A stretch of DNA of 64,000 nt from Kineothrix sp. MB12-C1 (GCF_030863805.1 NZ_CP132957.1:3286001-3350000), one strand, 5' to 3'; numbered from the stretch's first letter, positions 37,098-45,641 are shown. Notes: generated by a model from the sequence alone, not told the origin. A program made the numbers and translations.

Positions 37098-37801
37098 TTG
37101 AAAGAAGCAGCAATGTAAATAGGGCATATCAAAGCCAATCTTACCAAAATCAATCTCGTCAAAACCAACCTTATCAGATGCAGTCTTACGATAACGGAGG
37201 TCGTGAGGCAACTGATAATAAGCATGAGGAATTAGCCAAAGATGTGATCTGGGAACGAGAAGAAAATCTGTCTTTTCCTACTTTGGAAACGACAAAAGAG
37301 GAAGTGACAAAAGAACAGGTTTCTTTTTCTTTTAAGAATATCTTTACGAGTGGGTTAAGGGGTGTAATTGCGAAGGCAGTAGGATTCTGGAATGATGATG
37401 GCGGTAATGATAAAAATAACCTGCATGAAAAGGAGCAAGCGAGCGAAGCATCGTCGGCAATCTCAACGGCATTGTTAGAACAGGAAAAGACAAACGTCGA
37501 AGAGAATTTACCGGAAGAGCATGTGGAAAAGGTAAGTGATGTCGAAGGCATCGTAAGCGGAGAGCTGAAAACGGAACCGGGCAACGGTAAGCGGTTGCTC
37601 CAACGTTTGGGTGAACTTATTTATAGTGTTACCAGTAATTGGAGAGAACCGGAGAAACCGAGGACTTCTTTGCCTGCAAATGTGAAAGGTACTGAGCGGG
37701 GAACCCGCAACTATCTTCTCGATTCTTATAATAAGTCGGGACAGTACAGCACCCTTGCGAAAGATAGCAGTGCAGAAGGAAAGTTTAAGGCGAAGGTATA
37801 A
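37094..37801 (+). CDS. Low-complexity protein of unknown function
   Basis: 235 aa. The N-terminus is rich in Gln, Tyr, Asn and Ser (YQSQSYQNQSRQNQPYQMQ), followed by charged, probably disordered sequence; FSFKNIFTSGLRGVIAKAVGF (about 76-96) is the only amphipathic or hydrophobic stretch. No signal peptide. It overlaps the preceding gene by 4 bp. The stop lies inside a TATAATATT repeat arm at 37797-37818. No function can be assigned. Confidence 0.65.
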   Translation: MIERSSNVNRAYQSQSYQNQSRQNQPYQMQSYDNGGREATDNKHEELAKDVIWEREENLSFPTLETTKEEVTKEQVSFSFKNIFTSGLRGVIAKAVGFWNDDGGNDKNNLHEKEQASEASSAISTALLEQEKTNVEENLPEEHVEKVSDVEGIVSGELKTEPGNGKRLLQRLGELIYSVTSNWREPEKPRTSLPANVKGTERGTRNYLLDSYNKSGQYSTLAKDSSAEGKFKAKV

Positions 37802-37839
37802 TATTGTTAAATATTATAGTATTCATCATATATGAAAGG

Positions 37840-37882
37840 AAAGCGAAGGCTATCTCATTTGGGAAAGAGTCCTTCGCTTTTA
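37840..37882 (+). terminator. Rho-independent terminator
   Basis: AAAGCGAAGG, a 21-nt loop region with its own weak pairing, and CCTTCGCTTT followed by TAT. It ends the hisS-aspS downstream unit. Confidence 0.8.
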
Positions 37883-37900
37883 TAATGGGTGTATTTAATT

Positions 37901-38003
37901 GTATAATATTTTAACAGTATTATACTGCGCCGAGCAAAGCGAGTGTGCAAAAAGCATACCGCAGCCGCTTGCGGCTAAGGTATAATATTTTAACAATATT
38001 ATA
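37901..38003. repeat. Palindromic repeat family B, full copy
   Basis: 103 bp. Each end is a near-perfect palindrome (TATAATATT-TTAAC-AGTATTATA and TATAATATT-TTAAC-AATATTATA). Between them are the GCGCCGAGCAAAGCGAG core, TGTGCAAAAAGCATACC and an AGCCGC-TT-GCGGCT hairpin. A further single TATAATATT palindrome lies at 37797-37818. It separates the unknown pair from the amidase. Confidence 0.85.
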
Positions 38004-38031
38004 AGCTCTTGGTTATCACAAAGGCAGATTG

Positions 38032-38571
38032 TCAACCCTGTGTATTTAATGTATCGATAATTCCATCCGCAATAGCCTGAGCAATTTCCTGGAAACGGCT
38101 ATCGAAGAGAGCATTATCCCTGTCGTTGTTAATAAATCCGACCTCTACTAAAAGAGAGGGCATCTGGGTCTGATTCAAAACGATAAGATTCGTACGCTCG
38201 TTCACTCCGTGATTGACGAAGCCGAGAGCTTGCAAATTCTCATTGATATTCTCTGCCATAATGGCGGCAGGCCCATAGAGACTATAAACGAGTGTCTCAA
38301 TACCTGTATATTGGTTCGGATACACGCTGGAATTGCGGTGGATTGAGACAAAATAGTCCGCGCCCGCTTGGTTTGCCTCAGCAGCCTTCTGGGATGGACT
38401 TTCATAAACATCAGTAGTACGCGTATAAACAACATTGATGCCTGCGTTTTCCAAAAGCTGGCCGACAGCGAGTGTAAGGCGCAGTACATCGTCCTTTTCC
38501 TGCCTTCCATTATAGGTCGCACCGGGATTGGCACCACCATGGCCTGCATCAAGCACAACTGTATATGCCAT
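38032..38571 (-). CDS. N-acetylmuramoyl-L-alanine amidase (Amidase_3)
   Basis: Zinc amidase that cleaves the bond between N-acetylmuramic acid and L-alanine in peptidoglycan. The 179-aa chain is only the catalytic domain: VVLDAGHGGANPG with the first zinc histidine, GRQEKDDVLRL with the glutamate, YFVSIHRNSS with the second histidine, and LLVEVGFINNDRDN with the catalytic glutamate. There is no signal peptide or wall-binding repeat, so export is unclear (holin-like release or non-classical). Confidence 0.92.
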   Translation of the reverse strand: MAYTVVLDAGHGGANPGATYNGRQEKDDVLRLTLAVGQLLENAGINVVYTRTTDVYESPSQKAAEANQAGADYFVSIHRNSSVYPNQYTGIETLVYSLYGPAAIMAENINENLQALGFVNHGVNERTNLIVLNQTQMPSLLVEVGFINNDRDNALFDSRFQEIAQAIADGIIDTLNTQG

Positions 38572-38661
38572 ATAATCACCATAAAATCATTTTATTTACT
38601 ATATGTTAGGCGATGGAAAATGGTACCCTTCCCGGTATCTGTAATTATGTAGAGGGGAGTT

Positions 38662-38842
38662 GTTGCTATTCAGACCGTGCCGTGCACTTCGCTGCACGGC
38701 ACCGGAGTCATTAAGGTATCGGCCTCAGGGGAGATTAATTGTTATTGTTTACATCTCCCGGCCAACGCGAAGTCAAAATTGCGTTTCTATGCAATTTGTG
38801 TGCATCGTCCAACGTGTTGTTGGTCACAGCGTGAACAGCAAC
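38662..38842. repeat. Palindromic repeat, family A variant
   Basis: 181 bp from GTTGCTATTCAG to GTGAACAGCAAC, inverted ends in which the A/T pair of the consensus GTAAC/GTTAC is changed on both sides. A CCGTGCACTTCGCTGCACGG hairpin lies near the left end. The left 60 bp are shared, reversed, with 30955-31017. No clear flanking duplication. Confidence 0.7.
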
Positions 38843-38844
38843 GT

Positions 38845-39021
38845 TTAATCCCCTCCAGGTCCATCTTTGCGCGGTCTTGACGATTCAGGAAGCGGTTCTA
38901 CGGTATAGTCAGACTCGGTAGAACTCTTATGCTGCGGTAAATCGATACTAGGAATATTATCGTCATCATAAGCGTTAGAAGATTTTGTATTACAATTTGT
39001 ATGATTATTTTTAGGTTTCAT
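38845..39021 (-). CDS. Small hydrophilic protein of unknown function (58 aa)
   Basis: An open frame of 58 codons from ATG 39021 to TAA 38845, with GAAAGGATGG 6-7 bases upstream. The product is polar and Asn/Asp/Ser/Pro-rich (MKPKNNHTNCNT, AYDDDNIPSIDLPQHKSS, ending RPRKDGPGGD), with a single cysteine at residue 10. Strong ribosome site, but no domain was recognised and base composition cannot prove coding. Confidence 0.5.
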   Translation of the reverse strand: MKPKNNHTNCNTKSSNAYDDDNIPSIDLPQHKSSTESDYTVEPLPESSRPRKDGPGGD

Positions 39022-39072
39022 ATCGCACCATCCTTTCAGGAATAGGGTGCGTAGGATGGGAAATGTTTATGT

Positions 39073-39354
39073 ATGAAAAATGTAAATATTTTATTTTATA
39101 AGAATAAGGTGCTGTATCGATTTCTTTCAACAGCTTATGGATCAAGAGATGGAAAAATAAGTATTGGAATGTGTAAGGAAGAAGCAGAAAGATATTTAGG
39201 AGAACCAGTAGAAGAGGAAGCAAGTACTGAGAATAATGTATATGTAAATGCGATTTATCAAAGAGGAAATTCTATTTTTGAGATTGGATATGAGCATGTG
39301 AGAATATTACATATATATGAAGAAAAATTTGAACAGATAGCATCCAATATTTAA
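39073..39354 (+). CDS. Small protein of unknown function
   Basis: 93 aa. It has no signal peptide; a short beta-alpha arrangement is likely (KNVNILFYKNKVLYRFL, then GMCKEEAERYLGEP and ending EQIASNI). GGATGGG precedes the ATG. Codon use is AT-rich, like the following island, so it probably marks the island's left edge. No family was recognised. Confidence 0.55.
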   Translation: MKNVNILFYKNKVLYRFLSTAYGSRDGKISIGMCKEEAERYLGEPVEEEASTENNVYVNAIYQRGNSIFEIGYEHVRILHIYEEKFEQIASNI

Positions 39355-39363
39355 TAAGTGTTG

Positions 39364-39833
39364 TTATATAGTTCCTGTAAGTGTTCCCTCGAAAGTCGCA
39401 TACAAAGTTGTCCCTAGTCTTTCTGTTTTTTCAAAAAAGAGTTCCTTTCATCCAGGTGTTGTAGGTACTGTTAAATTCTTCATAAGATATTGAAGAAGGA
39501 ACAGAATCGAAGTTCGGGTATGTTTTAGTAACTTGCTTTGATACGGAAACGACAATATGTGGAGAAACTGAGCCGTTTGTTGTCGTTTGAGAAATACCAG
39601 CTTCAGAATAAACCGCTTGATAAACATCACCAACTTTTTCTAAAGATTCAAGATACATAGTGAGATCTGTTTCTGACTGAACAGTTTCAGGTATGTCCGA
39701 GTAGTTTTGATATTCGCGTGTCATACTTGAACTTTCGATTTTCTCACCTGCATGTACTTCGGAATTAAAGCTATTACTAAATACAAAAGAGATATATAAA
39801 GCAGAAGCGAAATTAAAATTTTTTATGACGCAT
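39364..39833 (-). pseudogene. Exported small protein gene with two homopolymer frame breaks
   Basis: GAAAGGAG and an ATG at 39833 start MRHK, but the frame stops at once. Reading one base fewer in the A6 run (39819-39824) gives a signal-peptide-like NFNFASALYISFVFSNSF leading into the long open segment 39431-39829 (MTREYQNYSDIPETVQ onward). That segment stops at a T6 run (39433-39438 on +). One base fewer there continues the frame to a TAA at 39364 (FEKTERLGTTLYATFEG). The rebuilt product is about 155 aa, exported, of unknown function. Both breaks are single-base excesses in six-base homopolymers: decay, phase variation or sequencing error. Confidence 0.6.
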
Positions 39834-39912
39834 TTTTTCTCCTTTCAAAGATATATTATGTAATTAAATTATATTTCATAATAAAAAAATTTAAAACATT
39901 ATTATGTGATTT

Positions 39913-40205
39913 ATGTGGAATGCAGAAAAGCCTTTGACTGCGGCTGAGGTCGTTAGGGCTCAGGAGGATTTAAATATTCATACGGTTCAGGTCTCATTAA
40001 AAAAATTACTGAATATGAAACAAGAAAATATATTCATGCAATTAAAAACATTGGCGATGAAGATTTATCAGTATCTCAGTTTGTTACCACTTTTTTAGAA
40101 CACGAAGATGAAAAAAAGACTTTGGAAGAATTGGAAAAACTTGAATAACTCATACAAGAACGAAAACAGCAGATTATTAATGCTATAAAAAATGAAAACA
40201 AATGA
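39913..40205 (+). pseudogene. Remnant of a BlaI/MecI-family repressor gene
   Basis: The first frame gives WNAEKPLTAAEVVRAQ and HTVQVSLKKLL, the winged-helix start of BlaI/MecI repressors. Shortly after KKLL the homology jumps frame to ITEYETRKYIHAIKNIG and EDLSVSQFVTTFLEH, the dimerisation part, with the wing sequence missing. An in-frame TAA (40146) precedes a last coding-like piece ending at 40205. So the gene has an internal deletion, a frame change and a stop. An intact relative is at 45149-45532. Confidence 0.7.
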
Positions 40206-40262
40206 TTAAAGAATGGATCTAATCAGTCTATGGAACACCCATATAATATTTATGCTTTATAC

Positions 40263-40291
40263 TTGACTACGTACTGATGATATACTATTAT
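40263..40291 (+). promoter_or_regulatory. Putative sigma-A promoter
   Basis: TTGACT, a 17-bp spacer and TATTAT, upstream of the membrane-anchored protein gene at 40341. Confidence 0.6.
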
Positions 40292-40305
40292 AGAGTATAA
40301 CTTAA

Positions 40306-40314
40306 TACATTGTA
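40306..40314. promoter_or_regulatory. BlaI/MecI-type operator candidate
   Basis: TACATTGTA, a TACA-N-TGTA palindrome like the half-sites bound by BlaI/MecI. It lies 15 bp after the -10 box, near the expected transcript start, where a repressor would block initiation. Confidence 0.5.
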
Positions 40315-40340
40315 TAAAATATAAAATGGAGGGATTGTAA

Positions 40341-40721
40341 ATGAAAAAAGTTATTGTTTCAGGTATAGTAGCATTACTATTGATTTGTATACTGTGTATA
40401 CTGTTTTTTTATGATAATTCGAAATCTATGATACAAAGAGTAACTAATACAAATAAAGTCCAAAGCGAGTATATTGAAAAGATACTTGCTGATCAACTTT
40501 CATTTGAATGTAAATATATTGAAGAATTTGATTTAAATAATTCTTTATTAGAAAATAGTGGTGACGATTTTGAGTTCTATAAAATTTCAGACAAAAATGA
40601 AAGAGATTATATGTTAATCTTAAGAAAAGATAATAAAGATGTTATTGGTGTGTTAGATGAAAATAATAAATTAGTTTTTGGACTGATTGATAATGTTGTT
40701 CTACCTAAGTATTTTAATTGA
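40341..40721 (+). CDS. Membrane-anchored small protein of unknown function
   Basis: 126 aa. Residues 4-26 are one hydrophobic helix (VIVSGIVALLLICILCILFFY), followed by an acidic, Asn/Asp-rich outside domain ending VLDENNKLVFGLIDN. TGGAGGG precedes the ATG. With a good promoter and a BlaI-like operator, it is a candidate target of the BlaI encoded at 45149. No family was recognised. Confidence 0.7.
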   Translation: MKKVIVSGIVALLLICILCILFFYDNSKSMIQRVTNTNKVQSEYIEKILADQLSFECKYIEEFDLNNSLLENSGDDFEFYKISDKNERDYMLILRKDNKDVIGVLDENNKLVFGLIDNVVLPKYFN

Positions 40722-41004
40722 AAAAACTAAACCACCACTTTATATTAGGGGAATAGAGTAAGTGGAAAGGGCAAGGATATTAATAAAATCAGCCTATTTT
40801 ATATTGAGAAGAGGGCGCAAGCCAAACTCAAACATATACAAGGCGGCCCTAGTGGGCAACAAAAGCATATCACATACTCGATAGAAATGCCAAAAACATA
40901 TCGTATTTATTCTGAAACTTAAAATACTTGTGTTACCGCTTTTGGGGCGAGTAGCAACACAGCCCTTTGGAGGGCATGAGTATTCCGGCTCCTTTTGAGC
41001 CATC
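40722..41004. other. Non-coding flank left of the IS21 element
   Basis: No gene is supported. The only sizeable open frame (- strand, 40794-41003) has no ribosome site and an odd cysteine/proline-rich product. AAACCACCA at 40731 is found inverted just right of the element at 43608-43618. A short + strand stretch (RGRKPNSNIYK) could be a mobile-element scrap. Confidence 0.5.
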
Positions 41005-41164
41005 TGTCCGGACTTAGGGAGCCACCCTTCCGGTGTAACAGAGCCACTATTCCGGTCATTAGGAAACCATCATTCCGGTCGTGGAAATCACAATACCGGA
41101 TTCATAGCAACCATTACATAGATTCCTTTATACTGTAGATATGCACCCGTTGGTGTAAATACAG

Positions 41165-42729
41165 ATGAAGGAGGTCATAATCATGACCAAATACCGCGAA
41201 ATCATCAGACTAAAAAGTCTGAACTTCAGTGAACGAAACATTGCTCTTAGCTGCAGTGTTTCCAGAAATACTGTGTCAAAGATTCTTAAAAGGGCTGATG
41301 AGTTGAACATCTCATGGCCGCTTGGTGAACCAATGACAGATGAATCCTTAGAGGATTTGATGTTTCCCAAGGACAAATCAGTTATGAACAAACGCATGCC
41401 TGACTATGCCTATATCCGAAAAGAGTTATTGCGCAATGGCGTAAGCAAAAAACTCTTGTGGAGTGAATACTGTGAGGATTGCCGTATGGCAGGTGAAGAG
41501 CCTCTTATGTATTCTCAGTTCTGCTATTACATCCAGCTGGATGAGCAAAAACGCCGGGCTACCATGCATATTCCACGAAATCCTGGTGAACAGGTTGAAG
41601 TTGACTGGGCAGGTGATCCTGCTCACATCATTGATCCTGACACTGGTGAAATCACAGATGTATGGATTTTTGTAGGTGTCATGACTTACAGCATGTACGC
41701 CTACGTGGAAGCATTCATCAATCAAAAACAGAAAGCATGGATTACTGCTCATGTCCATATGTATGAATACTTCGGTGGTGTTGCGAAGATTCTTGTGCCA
41801 GATAATTGTACCACGGCTGTAAATCATCAACGAAGTGACTGGTACACACAAGCACTGAACACTACATATCATGAGATGGCGGAATACTATGGAACTGCCA
41901 TTATACCAGCAAGGGTTCGTAAACCCAAAGATAAACCGACTGCGGAAGGAACGGTTAATAATGTATCCACATGGATAACAGCCGCTCTGCGCAATGAACA
42001 GTTCTTCTCACTGACAGAATTAAATGCTGCAATAAAGGAGAAGCTTGAACAGTTCAACACGAATGCCTTCCAGAAAAAGAAGGTAGCAGACGTAGTTTAT
42101 TTCTTGGGGAAGAAATGCCATTACTGGCGCCATTGCCTGCTACCCGCTTTGAACTGTGTGACTGGAAAACAGCCACCGTTCAGTTCAATTATCACATCGC
42201 AGTAGACAAGATGTACTACTCTGTGCCCTTTCAGTATATCAGAAACAAGGTCGATGTGCGTATAACAGAAACAACGGTAGAAATATTTATAAAGCACCAT
42301 CGAATTGCCTCACACAGACATCTTTATGGACGTCCTGGACAATACTCAACGGTTGCAGAACACATGCCAGAAGAACATCAGAAGTATCTGGAGTGGAATG
42401 GCGACCGCTTCCGTAAATGGTCTGATCAGATTGGACCATACACAAATAAAGTTGTAAATAGCCTACTTACCTCGGGTAGAGTGGAACAACAATCCTACAG
42501 AAGCTGTATGGGATTGTTGAAACTGGCTGAAAAATATTCAACAGTTAAGTTAGAGACCGCATGCAAAAAGGCTCTCAGCTATTCCAGTTCACCCAGTTAC
42601 AAAAGTATCAAAAATCTATTGGTCACGCTGAAGGATGAAGGACTTCAAAAACCAGAAGCCGAAGGGGAAAATAATCCATACGGCATCACCCGCGGAGCCA
42701 GATACTATGGAGGTAAGCACAATGATTAA
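41165..42729 (+). pseudogene. istA: IS21 transposase IstA, frameshifted
   Basis: The first frame (41165-42205) carries the helix-turn-helix (NFSERNIALSCSVSRNTVSKIL) and the rve integrase core (VEVDWAGDPAHI, IFVGVMTYSMYAYVEAF, ILVPDNCTTAV). Near 42074-42078 the homology passes to another frame: with one more A in the run CAGAAAAAG, the product would read FQKKEGSRRSLFLGEEMPLLAPLP and continue to 42729 (VQFNYHIAVDKMYYSVP). So one base is missing in an A-run. AAGGAGG precedes the start. IS21 does not normally use frameshifting in istA, so this is a lesion or sequencing error. Confidence 0.85.
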
Positions 42730-43498
42730 TCAAAGTACAACCGATAAACTGATCGAAATGCGTCTTACTGCAATGGCAGATGCATTTCGGATCCAGATGG
42801 ATGACAAATCAATGAAGGATGTCCCATTTGAAGATCGATTTGGCATGCTGGTGGATGTCGAATACACAAACCGAAAAAATAATCGATTAAAACGCCTTAT
42901 TCATCATGCTGAGCTAGAACAATCTGATGTCTGTATTTCTGGAATTGACTACACATCAGGACGAAAGCTGAACAAATCACTTATCAACCGTCTGGCCACT
43001 TGTGAATATATCGCCGAATACCGGAACATTTTCATTACCGGTGCAACCGGAAGCGGCAAGACCTACATGGCCTGTGCTTTTGGTATGGAAGCCTGTAAAC
43101 AGTATTTTACCGTTAAGTATGTGAGGCTTCCTGATTTACTGCTTGAACTTGAAACGGCCAGAAACGAAGGTTGCTTTGCAAAGGTGCTTAGCAAATATAT
43201 AAAGCCGCTTCTTCTCATCATAGATGAATGGCTTTTGTTGAAACTAAACGAATCAGAATCAAAAAATCTATTTGAGTTGATTCATAAACGCAGGAAAAAA
43301 GCCTCTACCATCTTTTGTTCCCAATTCCGAGAAGAAGGTTGGTACGAACGCCTTGGAGGTAATGATAACCCTCTGGCAGATGCAATCATGGACAGAATTG
43401 TCTATGATGCATACAAAATCAATATCGAAAGCGTTGACCCGTCAAAAGATATCTCGATGAGAGAGGTCTTTGGCATGGATATGGATCAAGCACAGTAA
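42722..43498 (+). CDS. istB: IS21 helper ATPase IstB
   Basis: 258 aa AAA+ ATPase that assists the IS21 transposase in target capture. The DnaC-like core has Walker A GATGSGKTYM near residue 104 and Walker B LLIIDEWLLL. Its start overlaps the istA end by 8 bp, with TGGAGGT upstream, the usual coupling in IS21. The frame is intact. Confidence 0.93.
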   Translation: MINQSTTDKLIEMRLTAMADAFRIQMDDKSMKDVPFEDRFGMLVDVEYTNRKNNRLKRLIHHAELEQSDVCISGIDYTSGRKLNKSLINRLATCEYIAEYRNIFITGATGSGKTYMACAFGMEACKQYFTVKYVRLPDLLLELETARNEGCFAKVLSKYIKPLLLIIDEWLLLKLNESESKNLFELIHKRRKKASTIFCSQFREEGWYERLGGNDNPLADAIMDRIVYDAYKINIESVDPSKDISMREVFGMDMDQAQ

Positions 43499-43592
43499 CT
43501 CTTAATATTAAGTGGCTCCGTTAGTCCGGATTGGTGGCTCTCGCCACACCGGACAGGCGGCTCCGCCGCAACGTAATATTCAGGGCAAACAT

Positions 43593-43619
43593 CAAACCAC
43601 CATTTGGAATGGTGGTTTG
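43593..43619. terminator. Perfect hairpin right of the IS21 element
   Basis: CAAACCACCATT-TGG-AATGGTGGTTTG, a 12-bp perfect stem. It lacks a T-run; it may stop transcription leaving the IS or belong to the element's original boundary. Confidence 0.5.
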
Positions 43620-43722
43620 TGACTTAGCTAAAATCAAATCCTCTATTCCGTGCCATTATATTAATTTAAGATTAATGTACAGAGCAGAGAATTTATTTTG
43701 TCATTTATTTTTAAAATATCTT

Positions 43723-43968
43723 TTAGGCAACGGTCCAATAAGGCTCCTCCCACCGGGAGTAGGTATAAGACCATAAGCGTTTATATTTTATCCCGTCTAT
43801 TTCCATGTACTTATATCCAGTTACATTCGCATAGGGGGAGATTTCACTATTTGCAGAATAGGATATAGGAGAAGCAGTAAAATAAGTATTATTAACATAT
43901 ACTAGGTTAAATGAAAAAGCAATTTGTGCAATAAAACTAAAAACAAATAATAATTTTTTTTTCCTCAT
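43723..43968 (-). CDS. Small exported protein in the blaI-blaR1 unit
   Basis: 81 aa. KKKLLFVFSFIAQIAFSFNLVYV is a clear signal peptide (residues 3-25). The mature part is short and Tyr/Trp-rich: YANVTGYKYMEIDGIKYKRLW then SYTYSRWEEPYWTVA at the C-terminus. GAGGT lies 6 bases before the ATG, and the start is 13 bp after the blaR1 stop, so the three genes are one operon. The function is unknown; secreted peptide, toxin-like product or signal are all possible. No cysteine, so no disulfides. Confidence 0.72.
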   Translation of the reverse strand: MRKKKLLFVFSFIAQIAFSFNLVYVNNTYFTASPISYSANSEISPYANVTGYKYMEIDGIKYKRLWSYTYSRWEEPYWTVA

Positions 43969-43981
43969 AATTTACCTCTTT

Positions 43982-45115
43982 CTATGGATTTTCTAGTATT
44001 TTTAAATTAGAAAATGATTCGTTCATTGTTTCTAAATAAATATAAGGTTCATTGTTGTAATAGACAATGAAATGTGATCCCTCCTTTATTATATAAGAGT
44101 TATCGATTGTAAATTCAGGTACTTGCACTTCAGAACTAGGTACTTCGCAATATGGCAACGGCATAAAAAAGAAAGATAGAAAAAATAAACTCAATGTTGA
44201 TAAAACACAAAATAAAGATAGTATCATAGATCTGTCAGATTTTGAAGTGATAAATTTAAAACGATTTGCCAATGTTCTGCCATTAATATGTGAAAACGGA
44301 ATTGCTACATCTAGTTTTTGGCTTTGTTGATACTTAGTTTCATTTATGAGACAACTTAAATATTTGGCTTTTAATCTATTGTCAAATTTCTTTATTATAT
44401 GCTCATCACAATTTATTTCCATAATAGTAATCATAGAAGTATTCATAAAAGGAGTAAGTGGATGCCACCATAAAATACTGGCTAAAATATTATTTAAAAG
44501 TTTAAACCAATTAGACATATTCTTAAAATGATAAATTTCATGGGATAAAATAAAATAGAGTTCCTCTTCTGTGTAATTCTTGCTTGGTAAACATATTGTC
44601 TGTTCGAAAAAACCAAATTCGAATGGAGCATCAATAAGATTACATTTTACAACTTTTATTTTAAATTTAAAATGAATTTGGCTTCTTAAAATATCTATAA
44701 TATGAAGTATTTTTTCATCTTGAGAAGGTAAAAAATACTCCATACACTTATGTAATTTATAATATGTCATTCCCAGCTTAAAGCATTTTTGCATAGATAT
44801 TAAAAAAATACATAAGATGGTCAAATCAAAAATGGTAAAAGAAATAGAATAAGCTTTTAGTTCAATGTTAAATAATAAAGTATTAAAGAAACGAACAATA
44901 ATAGGAAGTAAATAATCAAATTGAATATAGTGAGTATTATTAATTATTTCCAAGGGAAATAATAGTCTTAAAATGATTAATGAAAAAATAAAAAAGAAAA
45001 TTTTATTAGATATTTTCCCTTTTATTATAAGTTTTTCTAATAATAAACAACATGTAATAAAAAAGGAAGAAGCAATTAAACTATTAATTACAGAAAAGAT
45101 ATTTATTTCAAACAT
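43982..45115 (-). CDS. blaR1: BlaR1-like M56 membrane metalloprotease
   Basis: 377 aa, with about four membrane helices, three of them N-terminal (FSVINSLIASSFFITCCLLL, FFFIFSLIILRLLF, FTIFDLTILCIFLIS), then the cytosolic M56 protease: HEIYH (residues 192-196) is the zinc motif and EINCDEHI holds the third ligand. A last helix (about 300-325) leads to only some 55 outside residues, with no penicillin-binding sensor domain. In BlaR1/MecR1 the protease leads to loss of the BlaI repressor once the sensor binds beta-lactam; here the signal must be something else. Very AT-rich codons suggest transfer. Confidence 0.85.
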   Translation of the reverse strand: MFEINIFSVINSLIASSFFITCCLLLEKLIIKGKISNKIFFFIFSLIILRLLFPLEIINNTHYIQFDYLLPIIVRFFNTLLFNIELKAYSISFTIFDLTILCIFLISMQKCFKLGMTYYKLHKCMEYFLPSQDEKILHIIDILRSQIHFKFKIKVVKCNLIDAPFEFGFFEQTICLPSKNYTEEELYFILSHEIYHFKNMSNWFKLLNNILASILWWHPLTPFMNTSMITIMEINCDEHIIKKFDNRLKAKYLSCLINETKYQQSQKLDVAIPFSHINGRTLANRFKFITSKSDRSMILSLFCVLSTLSLFFLSFFFMPLPYCEVPSSEVQVPEFTIDNSYIIKEGSHFIVYYNNEPYIYLETMNESFSNLKILENP

Positions 45116-45148
45116 TTAATATTCTCCATAGAAAATCTAAAAAATATA

Positions 45149-45532
45149 TCAATTATTTTTTATCCATTCTTCAATTTCTTTAATTAATTCATCTGAATTA
45201 TCATAGGTATTACTGAAATAAGACAAGAAATTGCCTATATCCATTCTTTTATTTTGATTACCAAAAACTGATTGTATTTGCATATTCGAATAATCCAATA
45301 TAGTAATTTTCGATTTAAATATTCGAGCAGGAGCTTTAGTGCTACGAATATTACCAATGACTTCGATAAACTGTTTTTTTAACAATTTATTAAGGAGTGG
45401 ATACAATGAATTAAGAGACCAAGTTTTTGTACTTGATAAAGTAATAATTTCTGACGCAGTGAGTGGTTTATCATATTGCCAAAAAATTTTCATTATTTCA
45501 AATTCTTTAGAAGTTAAGTTCGAATATTTCAT
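45149..45532 (-). CDS. blaI: BlaI/MecI-family transcriptional repressor
   Basis: 127 aa from ATG 45532, which GGAGGT precedes by 4 bases; upstream in-frame starts run through the promoter. LTSKEFEIMKIFWQYDKPLTASEII and SLNSLYPLLNKLLKKQFIEVIG form the winged helix, and the C-terminal part is a helical dimer/protease-target region. It should bind TACA-N-TGTA palindromes and be removed on activation of the BlaR1 protein encoded 33 bp downstream. Confidence 0.85.
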   Translation of the reverse strand: MKYSNLTSKEFEIMKIFWQYDKPLTASEIITLSSTKTWSLNSLYPLLNKLLKKQFIEVIGNIRSTKAPARIFKSKITILDYSNMQIQSVFGNQNKRMDIGNFLSYFSNTYDNSDELIKEIEEWIKNN

Positions 45533-45562
45533 AAGTACCTCCATAAATAAATTATATATTAT

Positions 45563-45591
45563 ATAATAATATAAATCTTTAAAACTGTCAA
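45563..45591 (-). promoter_or_regulatory. Promoter of the blaI operon
   Basis: On the - strand TTGACA (45591-45586), a 17-bp spacer and TATTAT (45568-45563). A near-operator AACATTGTA lies just upstream at 45604-45612. Confidence 0.75.
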
Positions 45592-45641
45592 TATAACAGG
45601 AAAACATTGTATTTATTAACAAAAGATATAGCATTAATTTA

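Larger units (their letters stand above)
41005..43555 (+). mobile_element. IS21-family insertion sequence
   Basis: About 2.55 kb carrying istA and istB. The proposed ends are TGTCCGGACTTAGGGAGCCACC at the left and, at the right, GTGGCTCTCGCCACACCGGACA, which pair as imperfect inverted repeats. Inside the left end a sequence of the form 'AGCCA..ATTCCGG' recurs at about 22-bp steps (41030-41100), the multiple transposase-binding sites typical of IS21. No clear target duplication is seen (CATC left, GGCG right), so exact ends are uncertain. istA is frameshifted, so the copy may be inactive. Confidence 0.85.

Noticed and set aside
37797-38003. CRISPR array from repeated TATAATATT palindromes
   Set aside because: Only a few palindromic words with no regular spacing or unique spacers; they are family B repeat ends.
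40794-41003. - strand open frame of 69 codons left of the IS21 end
   Set aside because: No ribosome site, odd composition, and it stops exactly at the IS border; likely chance.
43982-45532. Beta-lactam resistance locus
   Set aside because: BlaR1 lacks the penicillin-binding sensor domain and no beta-lactamase or PBP gene is nearby.
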